This document shows positions 61,053 to 64,000 of a DNA stretch of 64,000 nt, in pieces. Every line of letters starts with the position of its first letter. Position 1 is the stretch's first letter. The translations under genes were made by a program, and so were the position numbers. Location: the NCBI GenBank assembly GCA_963838735.1, contig CAWISG010000012.1, positions 62,001-126,000 of the forward strand. The letters run 5' to 3'. The stretch is from Parerythrobacter_A sp963838735 (GTDB lineage: Bacteria; Pseudomonadota; Alphaproteobacteria; Sphingomonadales; Sphingomonadaceae). The notes under the pieces were generated by a model, which saw only the letters and a list, made by a program, of their open reading frames with translations, ran no database searches and was not told the origin of the DNA.

Positions 61053-61073
61053 ATTGTAACAGTAGTGTTCTAG

Positions 61074-61110
61074 CCGGGATCGGGTGGGCACGCGGTCCGC
61101 CCGATCCCGG
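61074..61110. terminator. Strong hairpin between convergent genes
   Basis: A 14-bp stem (CCGGGATCGGGTGG at 61074-61087 with CCGCCCGATCCCGG at 61097-61110, one G-U pair) and a nine-base loop lies 22 bases after the permease stop and 20 bases before the stop of the convergent RDD gene. There is no T-tract, so it may act as a bidirectional pause/processing hairpin rather than a classical terminator. Confidence 0.6.
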
Positions 61111-61129
61111 TTAACAGTGGCGGCCGATC

Positions 61130-61594
61130 TTAGCTGAAGATACTGGGGTCGGTACCGACTTCCCCCGGCTTGCCTTTCAGCACCAGCGTGCTGCAAATCA
61201 TGTCGTGCAGCCCCTGCTTGCGGTCGGTGAAGGCAACCATGATGAAGCCGATCAGCAGGATGATTGCGGACAGGAACTTCGCGAAATAGCGCCCGATCGC
61301 GCGTGCCAGCGAGATACGCCCGCCTGCCTCGTTCGTCACCACCAGGCCCATTGCCATCTTGCCGAATGTCGCTTGCTTTTCGGAGCTTTCCATATAGGCA
61401 AAATACCCGACGCCGATGACAATCGAGAGCAACTGGTACAGCCAGAAACTGGCACCGGTTGCCATCTGGTCTTCGGTGGTCGCGAACATGCTGACCCCGA
61501 GTATCATGCCGAGCACGGCCTGCACGATGGCAAGCAATATGCCGTCGATCAGATAGGCCACCACGCGTATCCAGAAACCACCATAATTCGTCAT
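61130..61594 (-). CDS. RDD family membrane protein
   Basis: 154 residues from the ATG at 61594 (MTNYGGFWIRVVAYLIDGIL). The RDD signature (Arg-Asp-Asp spread over the helices) is visible as the Arg in FWIRVVAYLIDG, the Asp of LIDGILLAIVQ, and the final Asp in TDRKQGLHDMICSTLVL. Three transmembrane helices. Function unknown for the family; members are linked to Na+ transport or stress in some bacteria. Monocistronic; convergent with the permease. Confidence 0.88.
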   Translation of the reverse strand: MTNYGGFWIRVVAYLIDGILLAIVQAVLGMILGVSMFATTEDQMATGASFWLYQLLSIVIGVGYFAYMESSEKQATFGKMAMGLVVTNEAGGRISLARAIGRYFAKFLSAIILLIGFIMVAFTDRKQGLHDMICSTLVLKGKPGEVGTDPSIFS

Positions 61595-61671
61595 GTCAAA
61601 ACCCCCATCGTCGGTGATGGTGCCCAAATCACCATAGATGCGGCGCGTTGGCAAGGCGAAAGGCACGCATG

Positions 61672-61705
61672 AAAAGGGGCACCGCGTCGCCGCGATGCCC
61701 CTTTT
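61672..61705 (-). terminator. Rho-independent terminator of the TonB receptor gene
   Basis: A 15-bp stem (AAAAGGGGCACCGCG at 61672-61686 with CGCGATGCCCCTTTT at 61691-61705, one mismatch), loop TCGC; read on the minus strand it ends in a run of four T. It lies 25 bases downstream of the receptor stop codon. Confidence 0.85.
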
Positions 61706-61729
61706 GGTGTTGCTGGTTTGCAGCCGTTA

Positions 61730-64000
61730 TCAGAACCGGAAACGCACCGTGCCGCCGTAGGTGCGCGGCTGGTTGGGATAGCCCGACACCGTGCCGGACT
61801 GCGCTACGCCGTCGAACACGGTGGAAATGTACTGGTCGTCCAGCAGGTTGCGGGCGTAGGCACCCACTTCGAGGCCGTTTTCCAGCGCCAGCGTGATGGA
61901 CGCGTTGACCAGGTTGACCTCCCGGAAGAACAGCTGGGTGTTGCCCAATGCCGCATTGAAGGTCGGCAGACCGTTCAGCACGGGTGCGTTGCTTTCGTGG
62001 CTGTAGTCGATGCGGTTGATCAGGCGCGCGCCGCTGTTGCCGAATTCGTGCGTGTAGGTGGCGGACGTCGAGATGAAGATGTCCGAACCCGCCGGCGTTT
62101 CCCCGCTGAGATCGCCGATGGGCGATTCCTGGAAATCGTCGAACAGGGCATCGAGATAGGTCATTGCGAAAGTGAAGACGAGGCCATCCGTCGGGTTGAT
62201 GGTGGCATCGAATTCGAAACCCTTGACCGAGCGTTCGCCCGCATTGGACAGCTGGAAACCGGTGCCGGTGAACAGGAAGTCTTGGAAGCCCTCCAGCTTC
62301 TGGTCGAACAGGGCGAGGTTGAAACCGAACCCGTCGAACTGTGCCTTGATGCCGACTTCGTACACTTCGGCTTCTTCCGGATCGGCGATGCGCGAACCGG
62401 TCGTCAGGTTCGGTACGGCCAGCCCGGCATCGCGGATGGGCGAAGACGGTGCCAGGATCGTGCTGCGACCAGGGCCGGGAATGAAGTCGCCGAAAGCGGG
62501 GCGGCTGTCACGCGACAGGTTGACGGAACTGGCCTTGAAGCCCGTGGCGTAGCTGGCATAGGCGTTGATGTTGTCCGTCACGTCCACGGCCACGCGCAAG
62601 GTGTAGGTGAACTTGTCGTCCGCCGTGCGCGCATCCTCCACCGCGTTGGGCGTGTTGAGGAACGGCGGCTGGAACTGGAACGGCGCGAGGCCGAGCAGCG
62701 GGTTCGCCGCCGGGTTCTGCGCCAGCGCGGCGATCTGGTTGAAGATCGGCGCACTGGCCGGATTGGACGCGAAACCGGCGATGACCGCAGGCGTCACCTG
62801 ACCCGGTGCGATCTGCAGGGCCTGCGCGATACCGCCGACGATGAAGGCATCGACCAGGTTCACGTTCGCCAGCGGATCGAAGGAGGTCTGCGTCAGCGCA
62901 TATTCCTTTTTGTCGTCGGTGTAGTTGAACCCGCCGGTGAACACGAGACCATCGACCGGCTCGAAATCGACCGTACCGAAGACCGAATAGGATTCGTTTT
63001 CGAGCGTATACGTCTCCGACGTCAGCAACGGCGTATTAAAGATACTGTTCGCCGGAAGCCCCAGGGCGGCCTCGACCCCGCCAAACGTACCCGGTCCTGT
63101 TGGGGTCAGCAGTTCGAAGAACAGGCGCGTATCGTCGCCGGTACGCAGGAAGCTGTCCTGGTTGATGGTTTCGTCGAAATAGAACCCGCCCAGCAGGAAA
63201 TTAATCGGCCCGTCGAAATCGGACGTCAGCCGAACTTCCTGCGTGAAGGTGTCGACATCCTGGTCGCGCACTTCGGACACGATATTCGCGCTGGTGAAAT
63301 CGACATCCTGGTCGAAAAAGTTCTTCAGTTCGCGATAGGAGGTGATCGACGTCAGCGTCAGCGCGCCCAGTTCCAGGTCGGCCTGGATCGAGCCGCCGTA
63401 GTTGTCGACTTCGTTGATCGGCTCCTGGCTCAGGAACGTCTGGTAGCTGAAGAAATCGGTGTTGAGCGCGCCGCCGACGCCAAAAATGGCGGGCGCGGTC
63501 GGGCCGGCAATCAGCGTGTTGGTCGTACAGCAGACCTCGTCGAGCCTTGAATAATCGCCGATGGCGCGGATGCTCAGCGTGTCGAACGGCTCGATCAGCA
63601 ACTGGGCGCGCGCGGTGTAGCGGTTGCGGTCGTTGAGGTCGGTGCCGAGGTTGACGATTTCGGTGTAGCCGTCACGCTTCTGATAGCTGCCGTCGAGCGA
63701 GAAGGCGATGTTGTCGGTGATGGGGCCGGTGATGTCGCCTTTCACGAAGATGGCGTCGTAATTGCCGTAGCTGGCTTCGATGCTGCCGCCGAAATCGAAT
63801 TGCGGCTCGCGTGTCACCACGGAAATCACGCCGGCCGACGCGTTCTTGCCGAACAGGGTGCTCTGCGGTCCGCGCAGCACTTCGATACGGGCGACGTTCG
63901 CCAAATCGTTCAGTGCGCCTGCGGTGCGCGAACGGAACACCCCGTCCACGAACACGGCGACCGAAGGTTCGATGCCGAAATTGTTGGCGCCGTTGCCGAT
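61730..64000 (-). CDS. TonB-dependent receptor, 5' end outside the window
   Basis: Outer-membrane active-transport barrel; about 756 residues visible, ending in the aromatic C-terminal residue (GGTVRFRF). The visible start, just after IGNGANNFGIEPSVAVFVDG, is in the plug domain (VFRSRTAGALNDLANVARIE, then VLRGPQSTLFGKNASAGVIS), followed by the 22-strand barrel with SYRELKNFFDQDVDFT and YASYATGFKASSVNLS. The plug features and the DGVFR motif place it among the large Sphingomonadales receptors for glycans, siderophores or aromatic compounds; the substrate is not identifiable. A terminator follows downstream. The signal peptide and TonB box lie beyond position 64000. Confidence 0.93.
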   Translation of the reverse strand: MGNGANNFGIEPSVAVFVDGVFRSRTAGALNDLANVARIEVLRGPQSTLFGKNASAGVISVVTREPQFDFGGSIEASYGNYDAIFVKGDITGPITDNIAFSLDGSYQKRDGYTEIVNLGTDLNDRNRYTARAQLLIEPFDTLSIRAIGDYSRLDEVCCTTNTLIAGPTAPAIFGVGGALNTDFFSYQTFLSQEPINEVDNYGGSIQADLELGALTLTSITSYRELKNFFDQDVDFTSANIVSEVRDQDVDTFTQEVRLTSDFDGPINFLLGGFYFDETINQDSFLRTGDDTRLFFELLTPTGPGTFGGVEAALGLPANSIFNTPLLTSETYTLENESYSVFGTVDFEPVDGLVFTGGFNYTDDKKEYALTQTSFDPLANVNLVDAFIVGGIAQALQIAPGQVTPAVIAGFASNPASAPIFNQIAALAQNPAANPLLGLAPFQFQPPFLNTPNAVEDARTADDKFTYTLRVAVDVTDNINAYASYATGFKASSVNLSRDSRPAFGDFIPGPGRSTILAPSSPIRDAGLAVPNLTTGSRIADPEEAEVYEVGIKAQFDGFGFNLALFDQKLEGFQDFLFTGTGFQLSNAGERSVKGFEFDATINPTDGLVFTFAMTYLDALFDDFQESPIGDLSGETPAGSDIFISTSATYTHEFGNSGARLINRIDYSHESNAPVLNGLPTFNAALGNTQLFFREVNLVNASITLALENGLEVGAYARNLLDDQYISTVFDGVAQSGTVSGYPNQPRTYGGTVRFRF

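Noticed and set aside
61718..63550. 610-codon frame antisense to the TonB receptor
   Set aside because: Shadow frame; the receptor in the other strand has complete family features.
1..64000. CRISPR array, tRNA or rRNA gene, prophage or transposase
   Set aside because: I looked for regular spaced repeats, T-arm and anticodon-like cloverleaf segments, and integrase or transposase motifs and found none besides the tmRNA gene.

Overview
The window is ordinary high-GC alphaproteobacterial chromosome, most likely Sphingomonadales and probably Erythrobacteraceae. This is inferred from an atpHAG-DC operon without atpIBEF beside it, a circularly permuted two-piece tmRNA, a SciP/DUF1153-type regulator, a DnaA-like HdaA, aerobic-type CobT and a large TonB-dependent receptor. 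No database search was possible; names rest on motifs, length and gene order.

Layout. 1-10.65 kb: 5' half of cysS, a nitroreductase, cobT, an FSA-type transaldolase, a DUF2490 protein, a Tat-type DUF4197 lipoprotein, priA, a glutathione transferase, a lipoprotein and an iron-sulfur photolyase. 10.65-15.2 kb: an accessory stretch with a visibly AT-richer block (HhH-GPD-like protein, membrane protein, DUF4236 protein) and an acyltransferase/SGNH gene lying between a broken and an intact copy of the same CPBP protease gene. 15.2-19 kb: CPBP protease, ada, trypsin-like protease. 19-24.4 kb: ATP synthase F1 operon with an extra lipoprotein gene. 24.4-36.5 kb: SciP-like regulator, HNH protein, glmU, gph, an SDR, DUF2794-epsC-hdaA-secreted protein operon, purM, a purN fusion, ndk, lipoprotein-holC-DUF2256. 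36.5-44.5 kb: pepA, lptD-surA-pdxA-rsmA-terC. 44.5-51.6 kb: malate synthase G, an M20 hydrolase-astA-astB arginine-catabolism operon, the tmRNA gene and mscL. 51.7-64 kb: lemA-TPM-TPM, Nudix-SDR, pspC with a 43-residue membrane peptide, recF, tesA divergent from an ABC exporter pair, an RDD protein and the 5'-truncated TonB receptor.

Functional themes are energy conservation (atp), envelope biogenesis (lptD, surA, glmU, lipoproteins), DNA replication and repair (priA, recF, holC, hdaA, ada, photolyase), purine synthesis (purMN), arginine catabolism by the succinyltransferase route (astA, astB and a carboxypeptidase-G2-like hydrolase that may replace AstE) and ribosome rescue (ssrA).

Four core genes (atpD, glmU, lptD, the YbbA-like ATPase) each carry a single-base indel in a short homopolymer. 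All look like sequencing or assembly errors rather than real pseudogenes, so the reader should repair these frames before using the proteins. I saw no tRNA, rRNA, CRISPR array, transposase, integrase or prophage genes.
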